64,000 bases of DNA from JAGNXB01 sp964471595 (GCA_964471595.1 CAYYGN010000001.1:124001-188000), one strand, 5' to 3'. Counted from the first letter of the stretch, positions 51,335 to 60,931 are shown. Notes: generated by a model from the letters alone, not told the origin. Numbers and translations are program-made.

Positions 51335-53938
51335 ATGTTGAACCATTATTTTTCCTCTTCCGTACCGGGTTTTGTCCTCCTTTCGGTTTTGGTGGTCTTC
51401 GCATGCCGTCCCTCAACGGAATCCCTTCTTCCGCCACCTACGGGTGGAGAAACCCAGATCCGGTGGAATTCGGATGAGGGGGATAATCAACATTTACGGA
51501 ATGCCTGGATCGAAAGCATGCACCGGGCCGCACCTGGTACGGACTGGAAGGCGCTGGAGGCCCAGCACCTGGACCTGTTAAGGGTGGAAAGGCAGCAAGC
51601 GGCCGGACCAGACCGGTACGGCATGGAATCCATCGCTGACGGATATCTGAACGGAATATGGCATGAGCGAGGGAGTCGGAACCAAGCGGGATCGGTTGTA
51701 GCCACCGACTTTGATGTCGAAACAGAGGACATCTGGTTGATTTCAGCGGGCGGGTCGTTGTGGAAGGGGAATCTGGACGGGAAAAATTGGGAAGTCATCC
51801 GGGAGGACATGACGTTTGAAGGGGAGCTGCTGCGTTTCATTCCCGGCCCTACCGGCAGAAGGATGGTGGCCATGGTGAACAAAATCCTGCATTACTCGGA
51901 TGATGACGGCGAGACCTGGGTGGCTGCCGGGGGGATGACCACGGACTACGACAATTGGGGAAGCCGCAAGGATCCCGTTGTCGTGGAAGGGGCCGGGCAC
52001 ACAATTTTCCTCCTTGTTCAGGAGTGGCTTTCAGTTCCCTGGAAGTCCGACGTCGGGATCTACATGAGTCAAGACCTCGGTCAGTCGTTTACCAAGACCT
52101 GGTCTTTTCAGTCGGAAGATCCCGGCCGGTTTGCCATGACGCTGGTGGCGGGAACGGACAGGGTAGTGATATTGGACAAGGTGAATGATGCCACCACCCG
52201 CATTCTGGAACTGGATACAGAGACCGGAATTCCCCAGGAAGCAGGTTGGAATGCCTTTTTCGGAGTGGGAAGTGTCGGCGCCTATGTGCACGGGGTGGAA
52301 GTCGGCGGTGAAACCCGCCTGTACACCTACAATTCGGCCAACCAGTTTTACCGGACCACAGACATGGGTGCGACATGGCAACCTCTGGGTACGGTGGATG
52401 AGCGTCCATGGGGGGTGGGCATGTTGGTCAGTACGGTCAATCCCGACGTGATCTTTGTCGGAGGTGTCCATTGCCACCGGAGCTTTGACGGAGGACAAAC
52501 CTTCGCGCGTTTCAATGACTGGTGGGATTATTACGACAACGTCAACGGCGCGCTTCATGCCGACATGATGTATTTCAGGGAATTCAGGAAAAAGGATGGC
52601 ACTCCGTTTTATCTCATCAGCAACCACGGGGGATTGAACGTCAGTTATGACGGCGTTACGGTTGACAATCTGGGTCTCAGTGGGTTGAATGTCAGTCAGT
52701 ATTACGATGTGGCAACGGATCCTTTGGATGAATTGTATATCTATGCCGGGAGTCAGGACCAGGGATTTCAAAGGGCTCTGGATCTGTGGGAAAACGACCA
52801 ATTGGATTTCGAGCAAGCCATTTCGGGCGATTATGGTCACATGGTTTTCACGGATTACGGTCAGCGGTTGTGGATGGTATATCCGGGTGGTTGGATCACC
52901 TACTGGCCAAGTCCCTCGGGGGGTGGTTACACGGCCAGTTACGAAGTGGATTCCCAGGACGAAAGTGTATGGATTCCGCCGTTGGTCGCCCATCCCGACC
53001 CGGCGCAAAATGTCGTATTTCTGGCTGGAGGGAATGACGAAGGCGGAGAGGGCTCTTACATCATCCGGCTGGCATATGAGGCAGGTGAAATTCTGGCAAC
53101 TCAACTCCCATTCGATTTCAAGGCATTTTCGGAAGGTGAGGTGAGCTCCATGGCATTTTCTCCGCATGATCCCAACCGGATGTACGCTGCCACGACCAAC
53201 GGTTATTTCTTCACTTCGCAGGATCAGGGCCAAACATGGGAGCCCGCGGTCGGCTCTGTACCGGGTGGTCACTATCTCTACGGGTCCGTGATTCTGCCCT
53301 GTCCGGTCGAGCCCGACCGGGTTTATTTTGGCGGCAGCGGTTATTCCAATGCGGCTGTCTGGGTGTCGGAGGATGGCGGGCAGACATTTGTTTCGATGAA
53401 TGAAGGGCTTCCTCCTACGCTGGTGCTGGATATGGCGGCCACGCCCGACGGAAAGTTGTTGTTTGCAGGGACGGAAAGCGCGCCTTATGTCTTTGTCCGC
53501 GAGACGGGCCAATGGTATCCGATGAGTGGTGTGACGGCCCCTTTGCAGCGGTACTGGAGTGTGGCGTATTTGCCCCAACAGCACCGGGTGCGATTTGGCA
53601 CCTATGGCCGGGGTATTTGGGATTTTGCCATTGACGAATCCGTATCCACGGTTTCGACCGGGGGGGCTGCCTCGACGCACCAGGGTCACGTGTATCCCAA
53701 TCCGTGCCGGGAACCTGCATTTTCCTTTGTTTTGCCGGGTTTGCGTCCGGGCAGGGAAGTGGATGTGACGGCGTTTGACGTCCGGGGAAACAGGGTCTTC
53801 TCGCATCGGTCGATGGCGACCGGAGACGGGCAGCATCTTGTTGTGCCTTTGCCTTCTTCCTTGCCTTCCGGGGTTTATTATTTGTCGGCCGGTCAGGGCA
53901 GTCGGAGATGGTCTGCGGCGTTCACGACTGTCCGGTAG
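51335..53938 (+). CDS. Secreted BNR/VPS10-like beta-propeller protein with T9SS sorting domain
   Basis: 867-residue exported protein. The N-terminus has a signal with an ACRP lipobox-like end (VLVVFACRPSTESL). The main part has multiple sialidase-type Asp-box blades (SDDDGETWVAAGG, SQDLGQSFTKTWSF, SFDGGQTFARF, SQDQGQTWEPAV, SEDGGQTFVSMNEG), similar to VPS10/sortilin-like and xyloglucanase-like propellers. The C-terminus starts HVYPNPCREPAFSFV, a T9SS type A sorting signal. A lipobox in a T9SS cargo would be unusual, so the Cys may simply lie in the signal peptide. Catalytic residues cannot be identified; function unknown. Confidence 0.85.
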   Translation: MLNHYFSSSVPGFVLLSVLVVFACRPSTESLLPPPTGGETQIRWNSDEGDNQHLRNAWIESMHRAAPGTDWKALEAQHLDLLRVERQQAAGPDRYGMESIADGYLNGIWHERGSRNQAGSVVATDFDVETEDIWLISAGGSLWKGNLDGKNWEVIREDMTFEGELLRFIPGPTGRRMVAMVNKILHYSDDDGETWVAAGGMTTDYDNWGSRKDPVVVEGAGHTIFLLVQEWLSVPWKSDVGIYMSQDLGQSFTKTWSFQSEDPGRFAMTLVAGTDRVVILDKVNDATTRILELDTETGIPQEAGWNAFFGVGSVGAYVHGVEVGGETRLYTYNSANQFYRTTDMGATWQPLGTVDERPWGVGMLVSTVNPDVIFVGGVHCHRSFDGGQTFARFNDWWDYYDNVNGALHADMMYFREFRKKDGTPFYLISNHGGLNVSYDGVTVDNLGLSGLNVSQYYDVATDPLDELYIYAGSQDQGFQRALDLWENDQLDFEQAISGDYGHMVFTDYGQRLWMVYPGGWITYWPSPSGGGYTASYEVDSQDESVWIPPLVAHPDPAQNVVFLAGGNDEGGEGSYIIRLAYEAGEILATQLPFDFKAFSEGEVSSMAFSPHDPNRMYAATTNGYFFTSQDQGQTWEPAVGSVPGGHYLYGSVILPCPVEPDRVYFGGSGYSNAAVWVSEDGGQTFVSMNEGLPPTLVLDMAATPDGKLLFAGTESAPYVFVRETGQWYPMSGVTAPLQRYWSVAYLPQQHRVRFGTYGRGIWDFAIDESVSTVSTGGAASTHQGHVYPNPCREPAFSFVLPGLRPGREVDVTAFDVRGNRVFSHRSMATGDGQHLVVPLPSSLPSGVYYLSAGQGSRRWSAAFTTVR

Positions 53939-53957
53939 CCTTCGGGGTTGGCGGTCC

Positions 53958-54422
53958 TCAATAGCGCTCGTCGCGCACCATGGGGAGTTTTTCCATGGAC
54001 GTCACATCCAGGGACGGGAAACCGAAGTCGAGGGAGATCCGGCCGTACAGGAGATATACGCCCTGTCCCCGGAAGGGGTAGCGGGCCAGGGATGCCGGGA
54101 AATGAGTAGTATCAAAGAATTGCCCTTCCCGGTCCAGCCAGGTGCCGAAATTCATGTGTTCCCGTCGCACGGTGGTGACGTGCTTGCGCACGACGTAATA
54201 GCCGGTCATTGCCACCTGCCTGCCTGCCTGTGCATGCATGTCTCGGACCAGTATGGTACCCACGGGACTGGCCTGCAACAGGTCGAAGGGGGAGCACAGG
54301 GGAAATCCGAGCAGCTCCATCTCGTCGAAGGCCTGGTCATAAGGGCCTTCTTTCAACGTGGGAAGGGCGAAATCCCGGTCCTCCTCGTCGAACAGGAACA
54401 GGGTGCCGTGGGGGTGTATCAT
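53958..54422 (-). CDS. Free-standing C-terminal (OB-like) domain of DNA polymerase III alpha (split DnaE)
   Basis: 154-residue protein whose sequence corresponds to the C-terminal end of Bacteroidota secondary DnaE proteins. It shows the linking segment AFDEMELLGFPLCSPFDLL and an OB-like part with GYYVVRKHVTTVRREHMNFG, FFDTTHFPASLARYPF and RGQGVYLLYGRISLDFGF. It carries no polymerase residues. The DnaE gene at 21203-23671 stops exactly before this segment. The start at 54422 is set by the -7 box at 54463-54470; the open frame to 54512 would run through the promoter. Its promoter and operator match those of the N-part gene. It should bind the N-part in trans to complete the polymerase (inference). 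Confidence 0.85.
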   Translation of the reverse strand: MIHPHGTLFLFDEEDRDFALPTLKEGPYDQAFDEMELLGFPLCSPFDLLQASPVGTILVRDMHAQAGRQVAMTGYYVVRKHVTTVRREHMNFGTWLDREGQFFDTTHFPASLARYPFRGQGVYLLYGRISLDFGFPSLDVTSMEKLPMVRDERY

Positions 54423-54462
54423 GACGGGAGTCTCTTGGACGGTATCGCCCTCCCCTGTGGTG

Positions 54463-54470
54463 CAAATATA
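54463..54470 (-). promoter_or_regulatory. Putative -7 element TATATTTG for the DnaE C-part gene
   Basis: Exact match on the minus strand, leader about 34 nt. The AAACAAATTGTTT palindrome abuts it upstream, as in front of the N-part gene. Confidence 0.6.
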
Positions 54471-54483
54471 AAACAATTTGTTT
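54471..54483 (-). promoter_or_regulatory. Palindromic operator AAACAAATTGTTT at the DnaE C-part promoter
   Basis: Same 13-mer, same orientation and same contact with the -7 box as at 23722-23734. Here the palindrome extends one more base on each side. Confidence 0.6.
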
Positions 54484-54510
54484 TGTGCGGTGGCTGAAGG
54501 TGTGGCGTGC

Positions 54511-54543
54511 AAAAAGAGAAGGGGACCCGGGGCCCCCTTTCTC
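54511..54543 (-). terminator. Rho-independent terminator for the secreted protein at 54571-55080
   Basis: On the minus strand GAGAAAGGGG pairs with CCCCTTCTC (one bulge) around a GC-rich loop and is followed by TTTTT. Confidence 0.75.
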
Positions 54544-54570
54544 CATCAAGCATGAAAGGCTGCGAGAGCA

Positions 54571-55080
54571 TCAGCGTTGACCGCCCACGGCTTTTTTGTC
54601 GGCATAGGGAACCGTCAGCCCGTTGGCGGGAATGGTCACTGTTTTTTCGAGAACCTCGTGCTCTCCTGTGGCGCGAATCAGGTATTGGCCGGGCCCGAAG
54701 GAAGTCAGGTCAATAACCGTAGTGGAAGGAGCGAGATCCTGCTTGAGTACTTGCTTTCTGTTCCGGCGTTCATGTTGCTTGGGTTTGCCTACGGCCCCGG
54801 TCCATGAAACGGCGGGGCACTGGGCGAGGGTGCAGGTATTCCAGCCTTTGATCACTTGTTTCTTGGGGCCCAGCACTTCAATCTGGACTTTCCCGGATTT
54901 TGTTTTGGCATTTACGGGGTTGGGGTCCCACACGGTCGAAACCAGATCCCCGTTTGCCGCGATATGGTCAATGACGAATGTGCAGCAGGGGGGGCGTTCA
55001 ACGGGCACGGTTTTCTCGGGGGCTTGTGCTACCGCAAATCCGGAAAACAAAAGAAAGGCAATCAGGGTGAACAGTCTCAT
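54571..55080 (-). CDS. Hypothetical exported protein (169 residues)
   Basis: Secreted protein with a clear signal peptide (MRLFTLIAFLLFSGFAVAQ) when started at 55080; the frame is open 28 codons upstream without signal character. The mature part is basic and beta-rich, with a CC pair (RPPCCTFVIDH) and a Cys pair in NTCTLAQCPAV, then GPGQYLIRATGEHEVLEKTV, like a small Ig-type or carbohydrate-type beta domain. I do not recognise the family. A strong terminator follows. Confidence 0.7.
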   Translation of the reverse strand: MRLFTLIAFLLFSGFAVAQAPEKTVPVERPPCCTFVIDHIAANGDLVSTVWDPNPVNAKTKSGKVQIEVLGPKKQVIKGWNTCTLAQCPAVSWTGAVGKPKQHERRNRKQVLKQDLAPSTTVIDLTSFGPGQYLIRATGEHEVLEKTVTIPANGLTVPYADKKAVGGQR

Positions 55081-55278
55081 GACAACATATTTAATGAGAT
55101 GAAAAAATCGACGAAATGGCGGCAGGACCGCTTTCATTGCCTCCATGGATTTGGCCAGGAGCAAAGAGGATACCCGGCAGGAGGTTCACGGGAAACAAAG
55201 ACAAAGGCGACGGATCCGCCGCACCCTGTCACAAGGTAAACAACCGGCATCAAACGGAATGAAAATCCCCATTAAGGA

Positions 55279-57924
55279 TCAGGTCTCCAGGAGTTTTTTG
55301 CGAAATTCCTGGAGTTTGAGCATGCATTCGATCGGTGTCAGCTGGTTGATCTCGAGGTCAAGGATGGCTTTGCGCACCTCCTGAAGGTGAGGATCCAGGG
55401 CGTCAAAGAAGCTGAGTTGTACGGCGGGTGAGGTCGGTGCGGCAGACTCGGGAGGCGTGTCCGGACGTGCATCCTTGCCTTCCCGCTGGCTTTCCAGCCA
55501 TGCCAGGATTTCGCCGGCCCTGCTGACGATGGAGACGGGCATGCCGGCCATCCGCGCTACATGGATACCGAAGGAGTGTTCGCTGCCGCCATCGAGGAGT
55601 TTGCGGAGAAAGAGGACTCTGTTGCCGGCTTCCTGGGTAGCCACATGGACGTTGCGAATTCGCGGGAACCGGTTGCTGAGTTCGTTGAGTTCGTGGTAAT
55701 GGGTGGCGAAAAGGGTTTTGGGTCGGAAGCGTCCATTTTCGTGCAGGAATTCGGCAATGGCCCAGGCGATGGAGATCCCGTCATAGGTAGCTGTTCCTCT
55801 GCCTATTTCATCGAGGAGGATGAGGCTTCGGGCCGAGATGTTGTTCATGATGGATGCCGTTTCGGTCATCTCGACCATGAAGGTGGATTCTCCGGAGGAG
55901 ATATTGTCGCTGGCGCCTACCCGGGTGAATATCTTGTCCACGATCCCGATGCGCGCCTTGCGGGCCGGCACGAAGCAGCCCATTTGGGCCATCAGGCATA
56001 TCAGGGCGGTTTGGCGAAGGATAGCGGATTTGCCGGACATATTGGGTCCGGTGATCATCAACACTTGTTGTTGGTCGGGATCGAGACGAATGTCGTTGGG
56101 CACGTAGGGCTCCCCCGGGGGGAGTTGTTCTTCGATCACCGGATGGCGGCTGTCGATGAGTTCGATGGCGAGGCTGTTATCGAGATCGGGGCAGGTGTAT
56201 TGACGCCGACCGGCGATCCGGGCAAACCCGAGGAGTATGTCCAAACGGGCCAGAATGCCGGCATTGTTCTGGATGGCCACGATATCTTCCTGGACGCTAA
56301 GGACGAGTTCTTCATAGAGGGTGGCTTCCCGCTCGAGGATCCGCTCTTCGGCGCCCAGGATGCGTTCTTCCAGTCTTTTGAGTTCGTCCGTTACATAGCG
56401 TTCTCCGTTGGCGGTGGTTTGTTTGCGCACCCAGGTATCGGGGATAAGATTCTGGTTCTTGTATTTGTTGGTGACTTCCAGGTAGTAACCGAATACATTG
56501 TTGAATCCGATCTTCAGGTTGGGGATACCGGTGCGTTGGCTTTCCTCGACCTGGACCTGGATGAGAATTTCCCGGCTGTTGCGGATGGTATGGCGCAGTT
56601 CGTCCAGCAGATCATCCCGGTCATCACGGATCACGTCGCCCTTCTGAAGGATGGCGGGAGGATCGTCATTGAGGGTTTTGCGGATACGTTCGACCAGGTT
56701 TTCGCAGGGGTCCACATTCCCTGCCATTTGGCGCAGGGTCTCGGAGCGACACCGGTCCAGCCATTCCTTCACCTTGCGGGTGAGTTCCAGGGTCCGGGCC
56801 AACTGGTTCATTTCCCGGGGATTGATCTTTCCGACGACGGCCCGCGCCAGCAGTCGCTCCAGATCTCCGATTTCCTTGAGGAATCCGTGCAGATGTTCGG
56901 CGATTTCCGGTTCGTCCAGGAAGTACTGCACGGACCGTTGTCGCTCCACGATCTCAGGAATGTCGAGCAGGGGCATCAGTATCCAATGGCGGAGCATTCG
57001 AGCGCCCATTGGGGTGCGGGTGTCGTCGAGTACCTGCAGCAGACTCCGGCCATGGGCAAACTGGCATTGCACCAATTCCAGATTGCGCACGGTAAACTGG
57101 TCGAGCCACACATGCCGGGAGGTATGGATGCGCGCAATGGTCCGGAGGTGGCCGATGCGGGCGTTTTCGGTGGCTGCGAGATAGTGCAGGATGGCGCCGG
57201 CGGCGATTTGTCCGGCGTCCAGATCCTGGATGCCGAATCCTTTGAGGTTCTGGACGGAAAAGTGGTGGTGAAGCTTTTCTGTGGCGTAATCCCGGGTAAA
57301 GACCCATTCCTCGAGGGGGTATGTGCGCACGGGAGCCCCCGCTGCCTTCTCGAAAAGGGCCTGGATGCTTTTTGCCAGCAGCACTTCAGCGGGTTGGTAG
57401 TGTTGTATCAGGCGTGCCAATTGGGCCTGGTCGCCTTCCGTGACGAGAAACTCGCCGGTAGAAATATCGGCCAGGGCCACCCCAAACAGGTCCTGCCGGC
57501 TCATGACCACAGCGGCGAGATAATTGTTGGCGCGATGGTCGAGCAGTTTGTCATCGGTGGTCACACCGGGCGTGATGACTTCGGTGACACCGCGCCGGAC
57601 AATTTTCTTGTCTTTGGATGGTTTTTCGAGTTGTTCGCAAATGGCGACGCGCAATCCGGCTCTTACCAATTTGGGCATGTAGAGGTCCATGGCGTGGTAA
57701 GGAAAGCCGGCCAGTTCGATATCCGAGCCTCCGTTATTGCGCCGGGTGAGGACAATACCGGTGGCGGCGGCTGTCCGTATGGCATCCTCGCCGAAAGTCT
57801 CGTAGAAATCTCCTACCCGAAACAACAGGACGGCATCGCGGTATTTAGCCTTGAGCTTCAGGTACTGTTGCATGAGGGGAGTCTCCCTTGCTGCCGGGCC
57901 GGAATTCGCTTCAGATTTTGCCAA
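55279..57924 (-). CDS. mutS: DNA mismatch repair protein MutS (TTG start)
   Basis: 881-residue mismatch-recognition ATPase. From the TTG at 57924 it reads (M)AKSEANSGPAARETPLMQQY, then the mismatch-binding LLFRVGDFYETFGEDAI with the Phe-x-Glu wedge, connector, lever and clamp domains, and the ATPase with Walker A GPNMSGKSAILRQ, LLDEIGRGTATYDG and FATHYHELNEL. The TTG is preferred because the -7 box at 57951-57958 lies 27 bases upstream, while the longer frame to 58011 would start before the promoter. The first ATG (57873) would remove a conserved stretch. Confidence 0.96.
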   Translation of the reverse strand: MAKSEANSGPAARETPLMQQYLKLKAKYRDAVLLFRVGDFYETFGEDAIRTAAATGIVLTRRNNGGSDIELAGFPYHAMDLYMPKLVRAGLRVAICEQLEKPSKDKKIVRRGVTEVITPGVTTDDKLLDHRANNYLAAVVMSRQDLFGVALADISTGEFLVTEGDQAQLARLIQHYQPAEVLLAKSIQALFEKAAGAPVRTYPLEEWVFTRDYATEKLHHHFSVQNLKGFGIQDLDAGQIAAGAILHYLAATENARIGHLRTIARIHTSRHVWLDQFTVRNLELVQCQFAHGRSLLQVLDDTRTPMGARMLRHWILMPLLDIPEIVERQRSVQYFLDEPEIAEHLHGFLKEIGDLERLLARAVVGKINPREMNQLARTLELTRKVKEWLDRCRSETLRQMAGNVDPCENLVERIRKTLNDDPPAILQKGDVIRDDRDDLLDELRHTIRNSREILIQVQVEESQRTGIPNLKIGFNNVFGYYLEVTNKYKNQNLIPDTWVRKQTTANGERYVTDELKRLEERILGAEERILEREATLYEELVLSVQEDIVAIQNNAGILARLDILLGFARIAGRRQYTCPDLDNSLAIELIDSRHPVIEEQLPPGEPYVPNDIRLDPDQQQVLMITGPNMSGKSAILRQTALICLMAQMGCFVPARKARIGIVDKIFTRVGASDNISSGESTFMVEMTETASIMNNISARSLILLDEIGRGTATYDGISIAWAIAEFLHENGRFRPKTLFATHYHELNELSNRFPRIRNVHVATQEAGNRVLFLRKLLDGGSEHSFGIHVARMAGMPVSIVSRAGEILAWLESQREGKDARPDTPPESAAPTSPAVQLSFFDALDPHLQEVRKAILDLEINQLTPIECMLKLQEFRKKLLET

Positions 57925-57950
57925 TTGTCGCGTCAGTTTTTGCGAAATAC

Positions 57951-57958
57951 CAAAGGTA
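57951..57958 (-). promoter_or_regulatory. Putative -7 element TACCTTTG for mutS
   Basis: Exact match on the minus strand, half of a mirror pair with 57979-57986. Confidence 0.65.
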
Positions 57959-57978
57959 CGGTGACTCCCCAAAACCCT

Positions 57979-57986
57979 TACCTTTG
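57979..57986 (+). promoter_or_regulatory. Putative -7 element TACCTTTG for the gene at 58002
   Basis: Exact match 15 bases before the ATG at 58002; CCAAAGGTA and TACCTTTGG form a 9-bp inverted repeat with the mutS promoter. Confidence 0.65.
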
Positions 57987-58001
57987 GCCAAAATTGCCTC
58001 C

Positions 58002-58487
58002 ATGAATCCATCCCTCAGCGACCAGCTGGACGAGAATGAATTGAACCTGTTGGCTTCCGCCATTCCGCGGATCGCCATCCTGGTCGGCGGAGCCGACGGA
58101 GATTTTGATTCCAACGAGCGCGCCTGGGCCGAGAAGCTCGTACATATCCGGAGTTTCAATAGTCCCTCCGGCCTGGAGGAATTGTACGACCTGGCAAACA
58201 CCCAGTTTACTGATCACATGGAAGAGCTTTTCGGGAGTTATCCCTCCCAGCCCAGGGATCGCAATGAACAGATCGCCAGGGAGTTGGCGCCAATCAACGA
58301 CATCCTGGCCAAGTTGGATCCCTCTTTGTCATGGATGACATACAAATCACTCAGGTCCTTTGCCTGGCACATTGCGCGCACATCCGGCGGATTTCTTGGT
58401 TTTGGCTCGATCAGCCAGGAGGAGGAATATTGGGTCGGTCTTCCTTTCCTGCGGAAAGTGGAGGCGCCTGACGGCGAAGAAGAATGA
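58002..58487 (+). CDS. Conserved hypothetical protein (161 residues, TerB-like segment)
   Basis: Soluble acidic, mostly helical protein. The segment IAILVGGADGDFDSNERAWAEK resembles the Asp-rich loop of TerB-like domains, though the match is short. The rest (LAPINDILAKLDPSLSWMTYK) gives no family. It is divergent from mutS and overlaps the M1 peptidase gene by 4 bases (ATGA), so it is co-translated with that gene. No function can be given. Confidence 0.75.
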   Translation: MNPSLSDQLDENELNLLASAIPRIAILVGGADGDFDSNERAWAEKLVHIRSFNSPSGLEELYDLANTQFTDHMEELFGSYPSQPRDRNEQIARELAPINDILAKLDPSLSWMTYKSLRSFAWHIARTSGGFLGFGSISQEEEYWVGLPFLRKVEAPDGEEE

Positions 58488-60931
58488 AATCAATGCTTAT
58501 GACTGCCCCTGCCCTACCCCTTTTGCGCTTTGGTGTTCTTTTGATCGGCCTTGCCAGTCTGACGGTCCTTCAAGCCCAACCTTACGGGTGCCATTACCAC
58601 GATCATGAGTTGGTTCCGGACGAACCCAATATTCTCCGGATTTCGCAGCAGCAGACCTGGGCAGCGCGCAGCGACAGCGCTGACATTTTCCATTACGACA
58701 TCTGGCTCGAAGTACCCAATTCGGGTACGATCATCAAGGCAAGGACCACCCTTTTGTGGGGGCCCAAGATCGAAGACCTGGATACCCTGACCCTGGACCT
58801 GGCCCAACTGACGGTGGATTCGGTCATCGTGGACGGCCAAACGGCAGATTTTCTGCATGAGGATCCCTTTCTGAAGGTCATTCTTCCGTCGACGCTTGCC
58901 CCGGGCGATACCGGGTCAGTGACGGTGTATTACCAGGGTCAACCGTTGAGGGATCCGGTGTGGGGCGGCTTTTATTTTGAATCCGGGTATGCCTACAATC
59001 TGGGCATAGGCATTACCAGCAATCCTCCCAATTTCGGCCGGGCGTGGTACCCTTGTTTTGACAATTTTGTCGAGAGAGCCACCTATGACATCCGGGTCTT
59101 CACCCGGGGCAACCGGAGAGGATATGCCATCGGGGATTTCGTCGAGGAGATCCTGATCGGGGCAGACAGTATTGTGAGGCATTACCGGATGAATCAGTTG
59201 CTTCCCACTTATCTGACCAACGTGGCGGTAGCCGATTACATGGCTCATCGGGACACTCACATGGGTCACTTTGGTCCTGTACCGATCGAGCTGTTGGGCC
59301 GGCCTGCGGAATTCAACAACATGATCAAGGCATTTTCGCGTCTCGGCGAAGCGATCGACGCCATTGAATCGTGGTACGGACCGTATCCGTGGTCGAGGGT
59401 GGGTTATGTCATGACGACGGCCGGGGCCATGGAGCATCCGACCAACACGGCCTTCCCGGTCAATTCCATCAACAACGGCAATGGCGATGCGCGGCTGATG
59501 GCGCATGAACTGGGTCATCACTGGTGGGGCAACATCACCACTTTGCGTGCCCCTACCGACATGTGGATCAAGGAAGGCAATGCCGAATACTGTTCTCATC
59601 TGATGGACGAATGGTCTTCAGGGAGGGATGTTTTTCTGCAAACGGTCAAGAGCAACCATCAGGAGGTTCTGGCGCGTGTCCACCAGCAGGACGGTGATTT
59701 TCTGCCCTTGTCAGGCATTCCTTTCGAGAACATTTACGGCCGGCACACTTATCTGAAAGGCGCATCCATGTTGCACAACATGCGCGGCTATCTGGGCGAC
59801 AGTCTTTTCAGGGCCGGGCAGCAATCCATCCTGGAAAATCACGCCTATCAGGCCATTGATGCCGCCACTTACCGCGATCATCTGACCCAGGTCACCGGCG
59901 TGGATATGGCCCCTTATTTTGATGCCTGGATTTATGCACCCGGATTTTCCAGCTTTGTCATCCACGACTGGAAAACGGCGCCATTCGACACCCTGTACAA
60001 GGTATCCCTGACGCTGCGGCAAGGCCTCCGCGCTGCCCCCGAACTGCATCGGGACGTCCCGATTGAAGTTTCCTTTTACAGCTCAACCCGGGAGATTTTC
60101 CGTTCAGTGGTTCTGGCCTCCGACCTCTACAGCCAGCATGTGATTGATGTGCCTTTCGAGCCGGTGCATGTGTCTCTGAACGAAAGGGGGCAACTCAACC
60201 TGGCGCGTCTGGACCATCAACGCCTGATTGGTGCACCGGGCAATTACATCAACCCGTTTGTCCGTTTCAGGGTCAATGCCCAGGTAGTGACCGATACGGC
60301 CCTGGTGAGAATCGACCATCACTGGATAGCGCCCGACTCATTGGAAGGTCAGCCCGACCTGCGGATATCCGGCACCAATTTCTGGGTGGTTTCTGGCCTA
60401 TTTCCGGATGGCTTCCAGGCTCAGGGTCGTCTGAGCTATGATGCCAGTACCCAAAATGCCTTTCTGGATCAGGATATCGCCGGAATGAATGAAGACAGTC
60501 TTGTCCTCCTGTACCGACCATCCCCTCAGTTTCCCTGGGCGGAGCATCCGGATTACAACGTGATCAAATTTGCCTCCACGGACGGTATGGGTGATGTGGT
60601 CATCAACGGGCTGGCTCCCGGGGAATATGCCATGGCCCGCGGCCAATACCTGACGGTCTCCCGGCAGCCGGTCCTGCTCGAGGATCAGGTAAAGGTTTAT
60701 CCCAATCCTACGGACGGGCCCTGTTTTGTCCAATGGCCGGATTCTGGTCCTGCGCTCCAACAGGTCAGGGTATTCGGACCTTTGGGCATGGAAATTCATC
60801 GGAAGCAATGGAACAAGGTCAGCGGTGTGCAGTCGCTGGATTTGCCCATCCTTCCCGCCGGTGTCTATCATCTTGTCTTCGAGTCGGAAGATCCCGGCGT
60901 CAGGATTCACCGGACGCTCATCCGGCCCTGA
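58484..60931 (+). CDS. Secreted M1 family aminopeptidase with T9SS sorting domain
   Basis: 815-residue exported zinc aminopeptidase. Signal peptide near FGVLLIGLASLTVLQA, then the M1 N-terminal beta domain, then the catalytic domain with the exopeptidase motif GAMEHPTN (for GAMEN) and HELGHHWWG (341-345) with the third zinc ligand Glu364 in MWIKEGNAEY, i.e. HExxH-x18-E. The C-terminus starts VKVYPNPTDGPCFVQWP, a T9SS type A sorting signal. It should act outside the cell on peptides, with the C10 and M28 enzymes as companions. Confidence 0.93.
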   Translation: MKSMLMTAPALPLLRFGVLLIGLASLTVLQAQPYGCHYHDHELVPDEPNILRISQQQTWAARSDSADIFHYDIWLEVPNSGTIIKARTTLLWGPKIEDLDTLTLDLAQLTVDSVIVDGQTADFLHEDPFLKVILPSTLAPGDTGSVTVYYQGQPLRDPVWGGFYFESGYAYNLGIGITSNPPNFGRAWYPCFDNFVERATYDIRVFTRGNRRGYAIGDFVEEILIGADSIVRHYRMNQLLPTYLTNVAVADYMAHRDTHMGHFGPVPIELLGRPAEFNNMIKAFSRLGEAIDAIESWYGPYPWSRVGYVMTTAGAMEHPTNTAFPVNSINNGNGDARLMAHELGHHWWGNITTLRAPTDMWIKEGNAEYCSHLMDEWSSGRDVFLQTVKSNHQEVLARVHQQDGDFLPLSGIPFENIYGRHTYLKGASMLHNMRGYLGDSLFRAGQQSILENHAYQAIDAATYRDHLTQVTGVDMAPYFDAWIYAPGFSSFVIHDWKTAPFDTLYKVSLTLRQGLRAAPELHRDVPIEVSFYSSTREIFRSVVLASDLYSQHVIDVPFEPVHVSLNERGQLNLARLDHQRLIGAPGNYINPFVRFRVNAQVVTDTALVRIDHHWIAPDSLEGQPDLRISGTNFWVVSGLFPDGFQAQGRLSYDASTQNAFLDQDIAGMNEDSLVLLYRPSPQFPWAEHPDYNVIKFASTDGMGDVVINGLAPGEYAMARGQYLTVSRQPVLLEDQVKVYPNPTDGPCFVQWPDSGPALQQVRVFGPLGMEIHRKQWNKVSGVQSLDLPILPAGVYHLVFESEDPGVRIHRTLIRP

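Noticed and set aside
52031..53836. Open minus-strand frame of 601 codons opposite the BNR T9SS protein gene
   Set aside because: Antisense to a gene with clear Asp-box repeats and sorting domain; no recognisable domain in the mirror frame.
55561..58005. Open plus-strand frame of 814 codons opposite mutS
   Set aside because: It lies entirely antisense to a fully conserved mutS and gives low-complexity, family-free protein; it reflects codon bias of mutS in the mirror frame.
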